Positions 14,215 through 21,595 are shown, counted from the first letter of the stretch. The stretch is DNA of 21,595 nt from Clostridiales bacterium UBA4080 (GCA_002381865.1 DFYO01000013.1:1-21595), one strand, 5' to 3'. Notes: a model not told the origin generated them from the sequence alone. Translations and numbers: made by a program.

Positions 14215-15645
14215 GTGAAAAACATAATTAATAATAAGCTTAGTAATAACTTTGGTTTAAGCAGTGATATTGAAAAAGGGCTGGAGGCAATAGGCTATCA
14301 GGATGCATTACCTGTACAAAGTCAAGTAATACCATATATTTTAGAAGGTAAGGACTTAATTGTCCAAGCAAAGACAGGAAGCGGAAAAACAGCAGCCTTT
14401 GGTATACCTATAGTCGAAAAAATTGATACTGAGGAGAACTTACCACAGGTGCTTGTGCTAACACCAACAAGAGAGCTTGCGGTTCAGGTGTGCGAAGAAA
14501 TTGCCAGCATAGGTAAATATAAGAAAATACGCTGCCTGCCAGTTTATGGAAAACAGCCGATTCATATTCAGCTGCGCCAGCTTAAACAGAGAGTACATGT
14601 AATAGTTGGTACTCCGGGCAGAATTGCAGACCTTATAAAGAAAAAGAATCTTGATTTAGAAAAATTGAAATATCTTGTTATCGATGAAGCAGATGAACTT
14701 CTAAAAAGAGGATTTCTTGAAGAGGTAGAGGGTATAATTAATAGGACACCAGATACTAGAAATACTCTCCTGTTTTCAGCAACAATGCCCGACAAAATAG
14801 AGAGCATCTGTTCAAGATATTTAAAAGAGCCTACAAGGATTGAGCTTGAAACAGAAAAGGAGCCAATAGACCAGATTAAGCAGATATGGTATGAGGTTGC
14901 TGAGGATTGGAAATTTTTGCTATTAACTAAGCTAATGGATACCTGGAGCCCAAAAAGCTGTATGATATTCTGCAATACAAGGTCTAAGGTTGATCGCTTG
15001 ACAGAGAAACTAAAAAACAGCAAATATGATTGTATAGCATTGCATGGAGGTATACCGCAAAAAGATAGATTGCGAGCAATTTCAGCATTTAAAAATAAGC
15101 AGATTACATATCTTATTGCAACAGATTTAGCAGCAAGAGGAATTCATATTGATAAGCTGGATTTGGTTATTAATTACGGGATTCCTATGGACAATGAAAA
15201 TTATGTTCACCGAATTGGAAGAACAGGAAGATGCGGCGAAGAGGGAGTTGCGATATCGCTTGTATCTGAATATGATAAAAAAAAGTGGGAGGAAATTCAG
15301 GAATATATTGAATTTAAGGTCCCAAAAGAAGATAAGGATAATATTATTAAGAATGCTCCAAAAGCAGAAAAACGTCAGATAAAAAAAAGGGAAAGACCCG
15401 AAAAAACTCATAAGGATATCACCCGAATAAGATTAAATGCAGGAAAGAACAGAAAGATGAGAGCAGGTGATGTGCTTGGTGCAATCAGTAATATGAATGG
15501 TATTAACGCCGAGGATATTGGTATAATTGATATACTAGACACCTGTACCTATGTAGATATTTTTAATAATAAGGCAAGTATTGTGCTTAAGGAATTTGAG
15601 ATTACAAAGGTTAAGGGTAAGCTGATAAAAGCAAAAAAGATATAA
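14215..15645 (+). CDS. DEAD-box RNA helicase, YxiN/DbpA type
   Basis: 476 residues from GTG 14215 (Bacillus YxiN about 479). Motifs: Q-like region ALPVQSQVIP, motif I AKTGSGKT (52-59), PTREL (84-88), TPGR (133-136), DEAD (157-160), SAT (188-190), ATDLAARG (302-309) and HRIGRTGR (332-339). A Lys/Arg-rich linker leads to a C-terminal RNA-binding domain (about 402-474; ITRIRLNAGKNRKMRAGDVLGAI, shortened here to its key GKNRK and GDVLGAI parts). This is the DbpA/YxiN RRM that targets hairpin 92 of 23S rRNA, so a role in large-subunit assembly is expected. A longer frame begins at TTG 14083, but that TTG is the -35 box of the likely promoter, so I reject it. The gene may read through into the serine hydrolase 39 bases downstream, since no terminator separates them. 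Confidence 0.95.
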   Translation: MKNIINNKLSNNFGLSSDIEKGLEAIGYQDALPVQSQVIPYILEGKDLIVQAKTGSGKTAAFGIPIVEKIDTEENLPQVLVLTPTRELAVQVCEEIASIGKYKKIRCLPVYGKQPIHIQLRQLKQRVHVIVGTPGRIADLIKKKNLDLEKLKYLVIDEADELLKRGFLEEVEGIINRTPDTRNTLLFSATMPDKIESICSRYLKEPTRIELETEKEPIDQIKQIWYEVAEDWKFLLLTKLMDTWSPKSCMIFCNTRSKVDRLTEKLKNSKYDCIALHGGIPQKDRLRAISAFKNKQITYLIATDLAARGIHIDKLDLVINYGIPMDNENYVHRIGRTGRCGEEGVAISLVSEYDKKKWEEIQEYIEFKVPKEDKDNIIKNAPKAEKRQIKKRERPEKTHKDITRIRLNAGKNRKMRAGDVLGAISNMNGINAEDIGIIDILDTCTYVDIFNNKASIVLKEFEITKVKGKLIKAKKI

Positions 15646-15684
15646 GAGTATAGAAGCAAAGAGCACTAAAAGGGAGGAAATATT

Positions 15685-17148
15685 ATGAGAAAAAGCATAT
15701 GGATTATCGTTATGATGATAATTATATTGGGATCATCTTCGGTTTTTGCGTCACATATCGAAGGGACTATAGTTGAAGGAAATAAGCCAATATATATTGA
15801 AATAGAAGGAATTTCTGTATTAACAGGCAAGGATTCGGTATATTTACTAGATGCTTATACTGAAATGTGTCCGTTAAGGCTTATCACAGAAAGACTGGGT
15901 GGTACAATTGGCTGGGATAATGTTCAAAAGGCAGCTGTGCTTGAGTATAACCATAATAAGTATATTATTTATCCTAACACTAAAAAAATTATGCTTAATA
16001 ATGTCTTAATAGAGTCAGAGCATCCGGTAATGATTAAGGATTCTAGAATATTTGCAAGCTTTGCATTTTTCAAGGAAATTTTATCGGTCAAAACGACAAG
16101 GGATTCAGCTAATAGAGTTTTGAAATTCAACAATCCTTCAAGTTCAATCGAAGATAAGAGCCTGACAGAGGATAATATTAACACTAGGAACAAGCTAGCT
16201 GCCTTTTTAACAGAGTTAGAATTTAAAAATGGTTTTTCAGGACAGGTTGTTATAGTTAAGGACAATAAAGTTCTTATAGACAGAGCCTATGGATATGCTG
16301 ACTATGAAAATAAAATTAAAGCTGAAACAAAAACAACATTTTCGGTGGGCTCAATTACAAAGCAGATGACGGCAGCTGCAATTATGAAGCTTTATCAAGA
16401 GAATAAGCTCGGTTTAGAGGACAAAGTTTCAAAATACCTTTCAAATGTGCCCCATGGAAATGAAATCTCAATTCACCAGCTCTTAAATCATACTTCGGGG
16501 CTATATGACTATTCAAATCTGGCACTTGAGCTTATGATGAATGGCGGAGGTTTTGTGAGCTTTGATTATATTATGAACAGAATTAAAGACAAACCGCTCG
16601 AATTTACTCCTGGAACACAAGAAAAATATTCAAATACTGGTTATCTGGTTCTAGGGGAGATAATTGAGCAGGTATCTGAAATGCCACTAGAGATATATCT
16701 GATGAAAAATATTTTTTCTCCAGCAAATATGGTCTTAACAAAGCCCTCCTATGATGCAAGCGGTAAAAACGTTGTAGCTAAGGGCTACAAAGGTTCAACA
16801 GATTTAAAACCGGATTATTTGGATGCGATATACGTTAAAAATGCCTATGGAGCAGGATTTTTATGCTCTACAGCGGAAGAAATACATTTGTGGAATACTG
16901 CATTTTTAAATGGAAAAATCATTAGTCAGGAGAACGCATTACTTCAAATGACAAATAAGTACGGCTGGATTAGATTGAGCGAGGGCTATGGAACAGAAAT
17001 TTCTCATAGTGGAAACACAATGGGATTTACCTCCTATAATGGACTTTTCCCGGATACCGGTACAGAGGTAATAATTATTACAAATAAGGGAATGGCAGAT
17101 TTGTATTCAATGAAGCTGAAGCTTTTGAAAATAATTTTTCAAAAATAA
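15685..17148 (+). CDS. Secreted serine hydrolase (class C beta-lactamase fold) with N-terminal stalk domain
   Basis: 487 residues with a Sec signal peptide (KS, hydrophobic run, SSVFA-SH, cleavage near residue 22). Residues about 35-150 resemble the copper amine oxidase N-terminal-like domain found on clostridial wall and secreted proteins (CPLRLITERLGGTIGWD is the typical core, with FASFAFFKEIL in the second part). The hydrolase domain (about 170-485) has SITK (Ser223, Lys226), YSN (Tyr315-Asn317) and HSG (His441-Gly443), the three motifs of the beta-lactamase/D-Ala-D-Ala carboxypeptidase family. LNHTSGLYDYS is also typical. Such proteins act as esterases, peptidases or carboxypeptidases outside the cell; resistance to beta-lactams should not be assumed. 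GGGAGG precedes ATG 15685. A bidirectional terminator follows at 17259. Confidence 0.92.
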   Translation: MRKSIWIIVMMIIILGSSSVFASHIEGTIVEGNKPIYIEIEGISVLTGKDSVYLLDAYTEMCPLRLITERLGGTIGWDNVQKAAVLEYNHNKYIIYPNTKKIMLNNVLIESEHPVMIKDSRIFASFAFFKEILSVKTTRDSANRVLKFNNPSSSIEDKSLTEDNINTRNKLAAFLTELEFKNGFSGQVVIVKDNKVLIDRAYGYADYENKIKAETKTTFSVGSITKQMTAAAIMKLYQENKLGLEDKVSKYLSNVPHGNEISIHQLLNHTSGLYDYSNLALELMMNGGGFVSFDYIMNRIKDKPLEFTPGTQEKYSNTGYLVLGEIIEQVSEMPLEIYLMKNIFSPANMVLTKPSYDASGKNVVAKGYKGSTDLKPDYLDAIYVKNAYGAGFLCSTAEEIHLWNTAFLNGKIISQENALLQMTNKYGWIRLSEGYGTEISHSGNTMGFTSYNGLFPDTGTEVIIITNKGMADLYSMKLKLLKIIFQK

Positions 17149-17258
17149 TACATTAAAAAATATAAGGTTTTATTTGAAAACTACAATTAGAAAAGCAATA
17201 ATACAATAATAGCATTGCCGAATAATATAATTATTAGTATAAAAATTAATCAATCACA

Positions 17259-17302
17259 AAAAAGAGAGATCTGCGCTTTAATCTAATACAGATCTCCTTT
17301 TT
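17259..17302. terminator. Bidirectional intrinsic terminator
   Basis: GAGATCTG (17266-17273) pairs with CAGATCTC (17289-17296) around a 15-base loop, with an A run before and a T run after, so it serves both convergent genes (serine hydrolase and the 107-aa protein). Confidence 0.85.
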
Positions 17303-17303
17303 A

Positions 17304-17627
17304 TTAATATGTATTTATTAATAGATCCTGTGGCTTTTCAGCTTCTTGAAGAATTATAATATGCCCTCTGATATCAGATTTATAAGAATCTCTTAGCTCG
17401 TTAATAAATCTTTGAGGGTCATCATAATTTATTTCAAGTGACTCTATATTTGAGTAATCGATAGTAACACTATGGATACCAGTAATAATTCGAGGTCTTG
17501 GTTTAAATAAGTTCAAGGTATAGCTTCCGACTAATTTGCTTAGGTGATTGTCATTGTATTGTGATTCATGAAAAAGGAACTTATCAACATATATGACACC
17601 ACCAATAATATAAAAACTATGTTTCAT
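17304..17627 (-). CDS. Small soluble protein of unknown function
   Basis: 107 residues from ATG 17627 (MKHSFYIIGG). On the minus strand GAGGTGG lies five bases before this ATG; an in-frame GTG three codons earlier is inside that Shine-Dalgarno sequence and is rejected. A strong promoter is just upstream (17646-17674), so it is expressed as a single gene. The sequence looks beta-rich: GGVIYVDKFLF, GSYTLNLF, IITGIHSVTIDYSNIESLEI, then a short helix PQRFINELRDSY and a final strand GHIIIL. The combination of beta strands with a late 'pe.F...L' helix is reminiscent of bacterial PH-like domains, but this is only an impression. No signal peptide or membrane helix is seen. Confidence 0.7.
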   Translation of the reverse strand: MKHSFYIIGGVIYVDKFLFHESQYNDNHLSKLVGSYTLNLFKPRPRIITGIHSVTIDYSNIESLEINYDDPQRFINELRDSYKSDIRGHIIILQEAEKPQDLLINTY

Positions 17628-17645
17628 AGATACCACCTCTATAAT

Positions 17646-17674
17646 ATTATACTATAAAAGAGGAAAAATTTCAA
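17646..17674 (-). promoter_or_regulatory. Promoter of the 107-aa protein gene
   Basis: Minus strand TTGAAA (17674-17669), a 17-base spacer and consensus TATAAT (17651-17646). The first transcribed base falls just before the GAGGTGG, giving a very short leader. Confidence 0.8.
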
Positions 17675-17750
17675 CCGAAATCTAATAATTCAATATTTAA
17701 AACAAAATAAACAGTTAATAAAGAGCAGGACTTAAATATTGCTTGGAATT

Positions 17751-19048
17751 TTAGCGAAGCTTGAACTTGCGTATCTCTTTGTTAAGAGAATCTGCCAGTT
17801 CTGCAAGCTCTTCACTTGCTGATGCTGTTTCTTCGGAGGTTGCAGAGGTGTTTTGTACAACACTTGAAAGCTGATTTATTCCATAATTTATCTGCTCTAC
17901 CTGCTGTGATTGCTCCCTTGAGGCTATAGAAATTTGATTAACAAGTGAAGAAACAGAAGCTACATTTGAAGATATTTCTTCTAGCGCCTTAGCTGTTTTA
18001 TTAGCAATACTTGTTCCGTCATTTACAGTTCTAATTGAGCTTTCAATCATTTCTGCAGAATCTTTTACTGCTGCTGCGGATCTTGCCGCCAAATTTCTAA
18101 CCTCTTCAGCTACTACAGCAAAGCTTTTTCCACGAGAGCCTGCTTTTGCCGCTTCGACAGCAGCATTAAGAGCAAGGATATTGGTTTGAAAGGCGATAGA
18201 ATCAATAACCTTTATTATCTTGTGTATATCCTTTGAAGAGGTATTAATATTATTCATAGCAAGAAGCATTTCCTGCATTTGCTGGTTTCCAGCGGAGGCA
18301 TTTAGTTTAGCTTGGTCAGTTAGTTGGTTTGCATTATCAGCATTTTTTGCATTTTGATTTGTCTGAGAAGAAATTTCAGATAATAATGCTGTAAGCTCTT
18401 GGATTGTACTAGCCTGCTCAGTCGCACCCTGAGAAAGACTAATGCTAGAAGCTGATAACTGATTTGAGCCAGCGGCTACCTGATCTGAAGCGTTTGATAT
18501 TTGGCGTAAAACTATATTCATATTATCCTGAAGATGATTAAAGGCCTTTGCTAAGGAACCTATTTCATCAGATGTAGAAATACTAATGGTTTCAGAAAAA
18601 TCTCCAGTAGCCATTTTTTTTGTGCCATTCTCTAAAGCTTGTAAAGGTTTTGTTAATCTATCAGTTACAAACCATACAATTAATGAAGAGATTATTGTTC
18701 CTAGGAGTGTAAAGATTATTATCTTATCCTGAAATTCTTTGGAGAGGAGGTCATAAGGGGTGTTGGGAACACCTACGTACCAGATACCAATTATTTCTCC
18801 GGAGGCATCCTTGATAGGCTCGTAAACGGTCTGATTCCAAGTACCAACAACATTAGCTTTACCAATATACGGCTTGCCTTGCTTTAAAACAGTTTCAATT
18901 ACAATATCGGATGCCTTTGTGTTGATGGCGCGTTCTTTTTTTCATTGATTACATTAGTGTTAACCCTTGTATCATTTTGGAAAATAGTTACAGTATCGCC
19001 TGTAAGCTTTCCGATTTCATCAACAATTTCAAAGCTCTCCACCTCCAT
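17751..19048 (-). pseudogene. Methyl-accepting chemotaxis protein, 5'-truncated and frameshifted
   Basis: From 18614 to 17751 the frame encodes part of HAMP and a complete signalling domain, including IDSIAFQTNILALNAAVEAA and AVVAEEVRNLAARS. Upstream of 18614 the same frame stays open through HAMP, a membrane helix (IIIFTLLGTIISSLIVWFV) and the second half of a Cache sensor (PYIGKANVVGTWNQTVYEP, IGIWYVGVPN). It then hits TGA just beyond a run of seven T (plus strand 18936-18942). Adding one base joins it to GKLTGDTVTIFQNDTRVNTN in the next frame, the preceding Cache segment. Beyond about 19048 no homology continues: the first membrane helix and N-terminal Cache half (perhaps 130-150 residues) are gone and stop codons fill all frames. 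A dead receptor is the best reading; the T7 slip alone could be a sequencing error, but the truncation could not. Confidence 0.88.
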
Positions 19049-19080
19049 AGATAAATATATGAATATAATTACTTAATTAA

Positions 19081-19227
19081 GAAAAACTAATGAATAGAAT
19101 AAGAATATAGGATAATAGCTTTTTGATATGAAAAATCAGTGAATAGCAAATGGATATATAAAAACAATAGCTTAATATGAAAAAATAATGAACAACAAAT
19201 GAATATTCAGTTAAATACAGTATAACA
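19081..19227. repeat. Decayed 49-bp tandem repeat, three units
   Basis: Units start at 19081, 19130 and 19179, exactly 49 bases apart. Each begins GAAAAA followed by a TGAATAG- or TGAACAA-like block and a GAATAT- or GGATAT-like block; units 1 and 2 also share AATAGCTT near the end. About two thirds of positions match between units 1 and 2. The array lies directly upstream of the truncated chemotaxis gene, in DNA with no coding potential. Confidence 0.5.
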
Positions 19228-19408
19228 ATAATTTTATTCAGACATAACTAAAAAATAATTAAAGTAGATAAACAATTAAAACACCAATTTAGATATAAAA
19301 AAAGCCCTTGCTTATAGTAAAATTAACTTTTCGAATGCTGAAAAATGGAAAGTTTCAATAAAAATTAACGCCCCACAAAAGGATTATGATTTAAGTATTT
19401 TTAATTTA
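19228..19408. other. AT-rich intergenic DNA without a recognised gene
   Basis: Together with the repeat array this makes a gap of about 420 bases between the dead chemotaxis gene and ATG 19466. I see stops in all frames and one weak minus-strand hairpin (AAGC/GCTT at about 19309-19320) running into seven T residues on that strand. Nothing else stands out. Confidence 0.5.
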
Positions 19409-19452
19409 TTGACTTTTTTTTGCCTTAGATGGTACAATCTAGCTAATTGTAC
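19409..19452 (+). promoter_or_regulatory. Promoter with overlapping palindrome
   Basis: TTGACT (19409-19414), an 18-base spacer ending in TGG, and TACAAT (19433-19438). GTACAAT (19432-19438) and ATTGTAC (19446-19452) form perfect inverted arms around CTAGCTA, covering the -10 box and transcript start. This is a plausible operator, and also a possible RNA hairpin next to the AGGAGG at 19454. Confidence 0.65.
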
Positions 19453-19465
19453 TAGGAGGTATATT

Positions 19466-19843
19466 ATGAAAAGATTAGTAGCAGTGCTATCTCATGAAGA
19501 TGGCTCAGAAGAGAAAAAGATAAAGCTATCCATAGCCAATGAATTAGACCAGGTTGCGGCGTTGATTCAGAGTGCCAAAGAGGTTTCTGTTAAAAAGTTT
19601 TTTGATGATAATATGGAGGAGTGCTTGTTTGAGGTTACAAAAAAAGGCTTTGTAATATATGACGAGACATGGGGAATTTTTGCACCGGATATTGCAGAGA
19701 TGATGTGGAAGCCATATAATTCAATTGGCATATATGATTTTGGTTTGCCTGAAGATAAAAACAATCTAGAAAATGCAATAGAGCAAATAGAAGACTTGAA
19801 AATTCCAATTGATTTTTCGAAGTGGAAGCAGGAATACAATTAG
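19466..19843 (+). CDS. Small acidic cytoplasmic protein of unknown function
   Basis: 125 residues from ATG 19466 with AGGAGG seven bases upstream. A longer frame opens at TTG 19409, but that triplet is the -35 box, so the short start is right. The protein is soluble and acidic with no signal peptide: MKRLVAVLSHEDGSEEKKIK, a helix (ANELDQVAALIQSAKEV), strands (CLFEVTKKGFVIYD), a Trp-rich middle (ETWGIFAPDIAEMMWKPYN) and a C-terminal helix (NLENAIEQIEDLKIP). I recognise no family; the compact, conserved-looking Trp/Tyr pattern suggests a real domain. It has its own strong promoter with a palindrome and ends at the terminator near 19983, so it is a regulated single gene. Confidence 0.78.
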   Translation: MKRLVAVLSHEDGSEEKKIKLSIANELDQVAALIQSAKEVSVKKFFDDNMEECLFEVTKKGFVIYDETWGIFAPDIAEMMWKPYNSIGIYDFGLPEDKNNLENAIEQIEDLKIPIDFSKWKQEYN

Positions 19844-19982
19844 AAGATATAAATAATTAAAATAGAAATAAATAAAATAGCAAAACATAAAAAAGCTATA
19901 GATTATTCGATTAGCTATCTGAAGGAATTGACTTATTTAGAGAATAAAGAAGTATAGGTATTTACAAGTGAAAAATTATTAC

Positions 19983-20014
19983 AAAGCCCAGACAAGTTAT
20001 TGTCCGGGCTTTTA
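19983..20014. terminator. Bidirectional intrinsic terminator
   Basis: 12-base arms (19983-19994 and 20001-20012) with one A/C mismatch around loop AGTTAT. The GGGCTTTTATT tail follows on the + strand, and on the minus strand it sits directly after the MarR stop. Confidence 0.82.
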
Positions 20015-20536
20015 TTAATAATTATTTTTTTCGAGTTTTACTAGCTTTCTAGGTTCAGGCTTATTAACTCCATACCATATTAGAGTATCAGAGAATATAT
20101 CGAGCATTTTACCGAATTTATTAACTGTTTCGGGGTCAAGTTCATCTGCAATATCAAAAATAGGCTTGAACAATTCTTGATAAACATATTGTGAATATTC
20201 ATTATATACTTTTCGACCTTTATCAGTTGCCTTGAGATAGATATTCTTCTGGTTGTCGCTATATTGATATTTTTCAAGAAGCCCTTTATCCATAAGCTTA
20301 CTTACGTTTTTGGAAAAAGCACTGTTCTTTACTCCCAAACGCTGTGCCATTTTAGACATCTTTTCGTTTTTATCTTCGTTTTCCAGAATATATTCAAGGG
20401 TCTGGATTTGAGAAGGAGAAAAAGATACTCCGGTATCAAAATCGGCTTGAATTCTGTAATGTGCAGCATAGGTATTACCATATCTAATTAACTTTTCAAC
20501 AAAATCACGGTGATTCTGCATCCATTTTAGTTCCAT
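20015..20536 (-). CDS. MarR family transcriptional regulator
   Basis: 173 residues from ATG 20536, with AAAGGGGCG as Shine-Dalgarno sequence five bases upstream. The winged-helix core is at about 40-115: FSPSQIQTLEYILENE, the recognition region KMAQRLGVKNSAFSKNVSKLMDKGLLEK, given here by its key SAFSKNVSKL helix, and the wing YSDNQKNIYLKATDKGRKVY. Long N- and C-terminal helices (2-35 and 118-160) would form the dimer interface, and the Lys-rich tail (RKLVKLEKNNY) is unstructured. The length is slightly above the usual 140-150. The promoter carries a 19-bp palindrome over the -10 box, so autoregulation is likely. The alpha/beta hydrolase gene lies upstream on the same strand, a possible second target, though its promoter lacks this palindrome. 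The ligand is unknown. Confidence 0.9.
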   Translation of the reverse strand: MELKWMQNHRDFVEKLIRYGNTYAAHYRIQADFDTGVSFSPSQIQTLEYILENEDKNEKMSKMAQRLGVKNSAFSKNVSKLMDKGLLEKYQYSDNQKNIYLKATDKGRKVYNEYSQYVYQELFKPIFDIADELDPETVNKFGKMLDIFSDTLIWYGVNKPEPRKLVKLEKNNY

Positions 20537-20582
20537 ATATACGCCCCTTTCAATCTTTTGTTTTTATATAATAAAAGATATT

Positions 20583-20604
20583 TATAATCAAAAGGATTAT
20601 ATCA
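20583..20604 (-). promoter_or_regulatory. MarR promoter with probable MarR operator
   Basis: TATAATC (20583-20589), spacer AAAAG and GATTATA (20595-20601) form a perfect 7+5+7 palindrome, the size usual for MarR sites. On the minus strand the right arm contains the -10 TATAAT (20601-20596) of an extended TGATATAAT promoter, so binding would block the gene's own transcription. Confidence 0.65.
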
Positions 20605-20702
20605 TATTTTTAAGAAAAAATGTAGCAGTAATTATATTTTATCCGGATAATTAAATAATTCAATAATATTAATAAAGGTTGGAAGCGCTGGCGCCATATT
20701 AT

Positions 20703-21509
20703 TTATATACGTTTGCTAATCCATCTAATAATATCGCTAATTATTTCATCTTTTACAGACTCGTTCAAAATCTCATGGAATAGATGAGGATAGATTATAA
20801 GTGATTTATCTGAAGAGGCAATATCACCAAAAAAATCTCTTGAATCCTTTTCACTTACAATACCATCATTAGCCCCATGTAATATAAGAACTGGGTATTT
20901 GAAGCTTGAAGAATTATCTGTTCCCCAGCTTACGCCATTAAATAGTGAGTAAAAAAGGCCAGCAGATACTTGCTTTTCAACTAAAGGGTCATTAGCATAG
21001 GCTTCAACAACCCTTGCATCTGAACAGACTCCCGCACCAAGCTCATTTGGAAAATAAGTGTCAAGAGGAAGAGAAGGCGGAAGGTCGCTTCCAATTCCAA
21101 AATTATTTCTGGTTAAAGCGCCAGAAGTTATTATTCCACTTACCTTATCAGGATATTTGATTCCGTAATTAGTAACAGCAAAGCCCCCCATGCTGTGCCC
21201 AAATACAAAAATAGGTAATCCGGGATTTTCTTCCTTTGCCAGCTCAGCCATAGCGTTTACATCATCAAGGATTTCATTAAAATCCTGATAAAATACTCGG
21301 TTGCCCTCTGAACGTCCGTGACCCCTATGGTCAAAGCGATAAACAGCAAAATCATTTTCAAATAGCCTTTGAGTAAAGTAATTGTATCTTCCAAGATGCT
21401 CACAAAGACCATGAACAACGAGTACAACAGCCTTTGGATTTAGTGGTATATCCTTTTTTGCGAAAAGTTTTGTTTGGTCAAAGGATGATACACTGAATTC
21501 ATTTGTCAT
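20703..21509 (-). CDS. Alpha/beta hydrolase, monoacylglycerol lipase / lysophospholipase type
   Basis: 268 residues, the normal size for the family. The oxyanion segment is HGLCEHLGRY (33-42), then FDHRGHGRSEG (59-69), the nucleophile elbow GHSMGG with Ser106, the acid Asp215 in LHGANDGIVS and His245 in LFHEILNE. HRGHGRS and the E-rich lid region put it with the Hydrolase_4 group (monoglyceride lipases and lysophospholipases). It is cytoplasmic, with no signal peptide. Likely substrates are monoacylglycerols or lysophospholipids; the actual one is not shown by sequence. ATG 21509 has TAGGAGGT upstream on its strand. The MarR regulator follows 166 bases downstream with its own promoter, and no terminator is evident between them, so partial co-transcription is possible. 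Confidence 0.93.
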   Translation of the reverse strand: MTNEFSVSSFDQTKLFAKKDIPLNPKAVVLVVHGLCEHLGRYNYFTQRLFENDFAVYRFDHRGHGRSEGNRVFYQDFNEILDDVNAMAELAKEENPGLPIFVFGHSMGGFAVTNYGIKYPDKVSGIITSGALTRNNFGIGSDLPPSLPLDTYFPNELGAGVCSDARVVEAYANDPLVEKQVSAGLFYSLFNGVSWGTDNSSSFKYPVLILHGANDGIVSEKDSRDFFGDIASSDKSLIIYPHLFHEILNESVKDEIISDIIRWISKRI

Positions 21510-21547
21510 AATAATACCTCCTAATATATAGTTTTCATAATAAATAA

Positions 21548-21553
21548 ATTATA
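21548..21553 (-). promoter_or_regulatory. Possible -10 of the hydrolase gene
   Basis: Minus strand TATAAT, about 39 bases before the ATG. No good -35 is seen at the right spacing. Confidence 0.4.
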
Positions 21554-21595
21554 TCCCTAGGAAATAAAAAACGGGTCTTTGACACTTGCATAAAC

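Noticed and set aside
19409..19465. 19-residue extension of the 125-aa protein starting at TTG 19409
   Set aside because: The TTG is part of the -35 TTGACT; AGGAGG lies directly before ATG 19466.
20639..20650. TTATCCGGATAA palindrome as a regulatory site
   Set aside because: It is a perfect 12-bp palindrome but lies between the hydrolase end and the MarR promoter with no matching promoter element; too little to call.
1..21595. CRISPR array, rRNA or tRNA gene, insertion sequence, prophage or defence island
   Set aside because: No regularly spaced identical repeats, tRNA or rRNA signature, transposase, integrase or phage structural gene was seen on either strand.

Overview
The window is AT-rich DNA (roughly one third G+C by eye) with strong AGGAGG-type ribosome binding sites, many extended -10 (TGnTATAAT) promoters and A/T-flanked intrinsic terminators. 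Together with YxiN/DbpA-type helicase, CarD, lipoprotein, CHASE4-GGDEF-EAL and SelD/MnmH genes this points to a low-GC Gram-positive, most likely an anaerobic member of the Clostridia. I cannot place it more finely from sequence alone.

Layout, left to right. 1-1174: the tail of a membrane protein and a second integral membrane protein. 1230-1340: a G+C-elevated intergenic stretch with mutually exclusive stems. 1388-2590 (-): an OFA-type MFS transporter. 2842-3480: a lipoprotein. 3536-3617: two adjoining compound hairpins. 3617-3832 (-): a tiny membrane protein. 4008-5023: a permease of the YraQ/DUF318 type encoded as two overlapping half-genes. 5109-8252: a selenium cluster, selD then mnmH, followed by an unrecognised 133-aa protein and a DUF1456 (YehS-like) protein. 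8474-11035: a membrane c-di-GMP enzyme (CHASE4-HAMP-GGDEF-EAL). 11108-11608 (-): a CarD-family RNA polymerase-binding regulator. 11892-13920: two overlapping reading frames that look like one extracellular protein with Ca-binding-like repeats, either split by a frameshift or translated as a coupled pair. 14215-15645: a YxiN/DbpA-type DEAD-box helicase with a structured leader. 15685-17148: a secreted serine hydrolase of the class C beta-lactamase fold with an N-terminal stalk domain. 17304-17627 (-): a small unknown. 17751-19048 (-): a chemotaxis receptor remnant (5' truncated, one-base slip in a homopolymer). 19081-19227: a decayed 49-bp tandem repeat. 19466-19843: a small unknown under a palindromic promoter. 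20015-20536 (-): a MarR regulator with a likely autoregulatory operator. 20703-21509 (-): a monoacylglycerol-lipase-like alpha/beta hydrolase.

Working together: SelD makes selenophosphate and MnmH uses it to make 2-selenouridine in tRNA, so that pair is one pathway. The neighbouring 133-aa protein and DUF1456 protein appear co-transcribed but have no proven link. Most other genes are single-gene units with their own promoter and terminator. In several cases a promoter lies downstream of the longest possible start codon, and I moved the start accordingly (CarD, helicase, 125-aa protein). For the GGDEF-EAL gene the start was chosen by Shine-Dalgarno spacing.

There is no CRISPR array, rRNA, tRNA, intact insertion sequence, phage gene or recognisable defence system. 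The least ordinary items are the 11892-13920 locus, the structured intergenic elements at 1230-1340, 3536-3617 and 14021-14181, and the unknown gene inside the selenium cluster.
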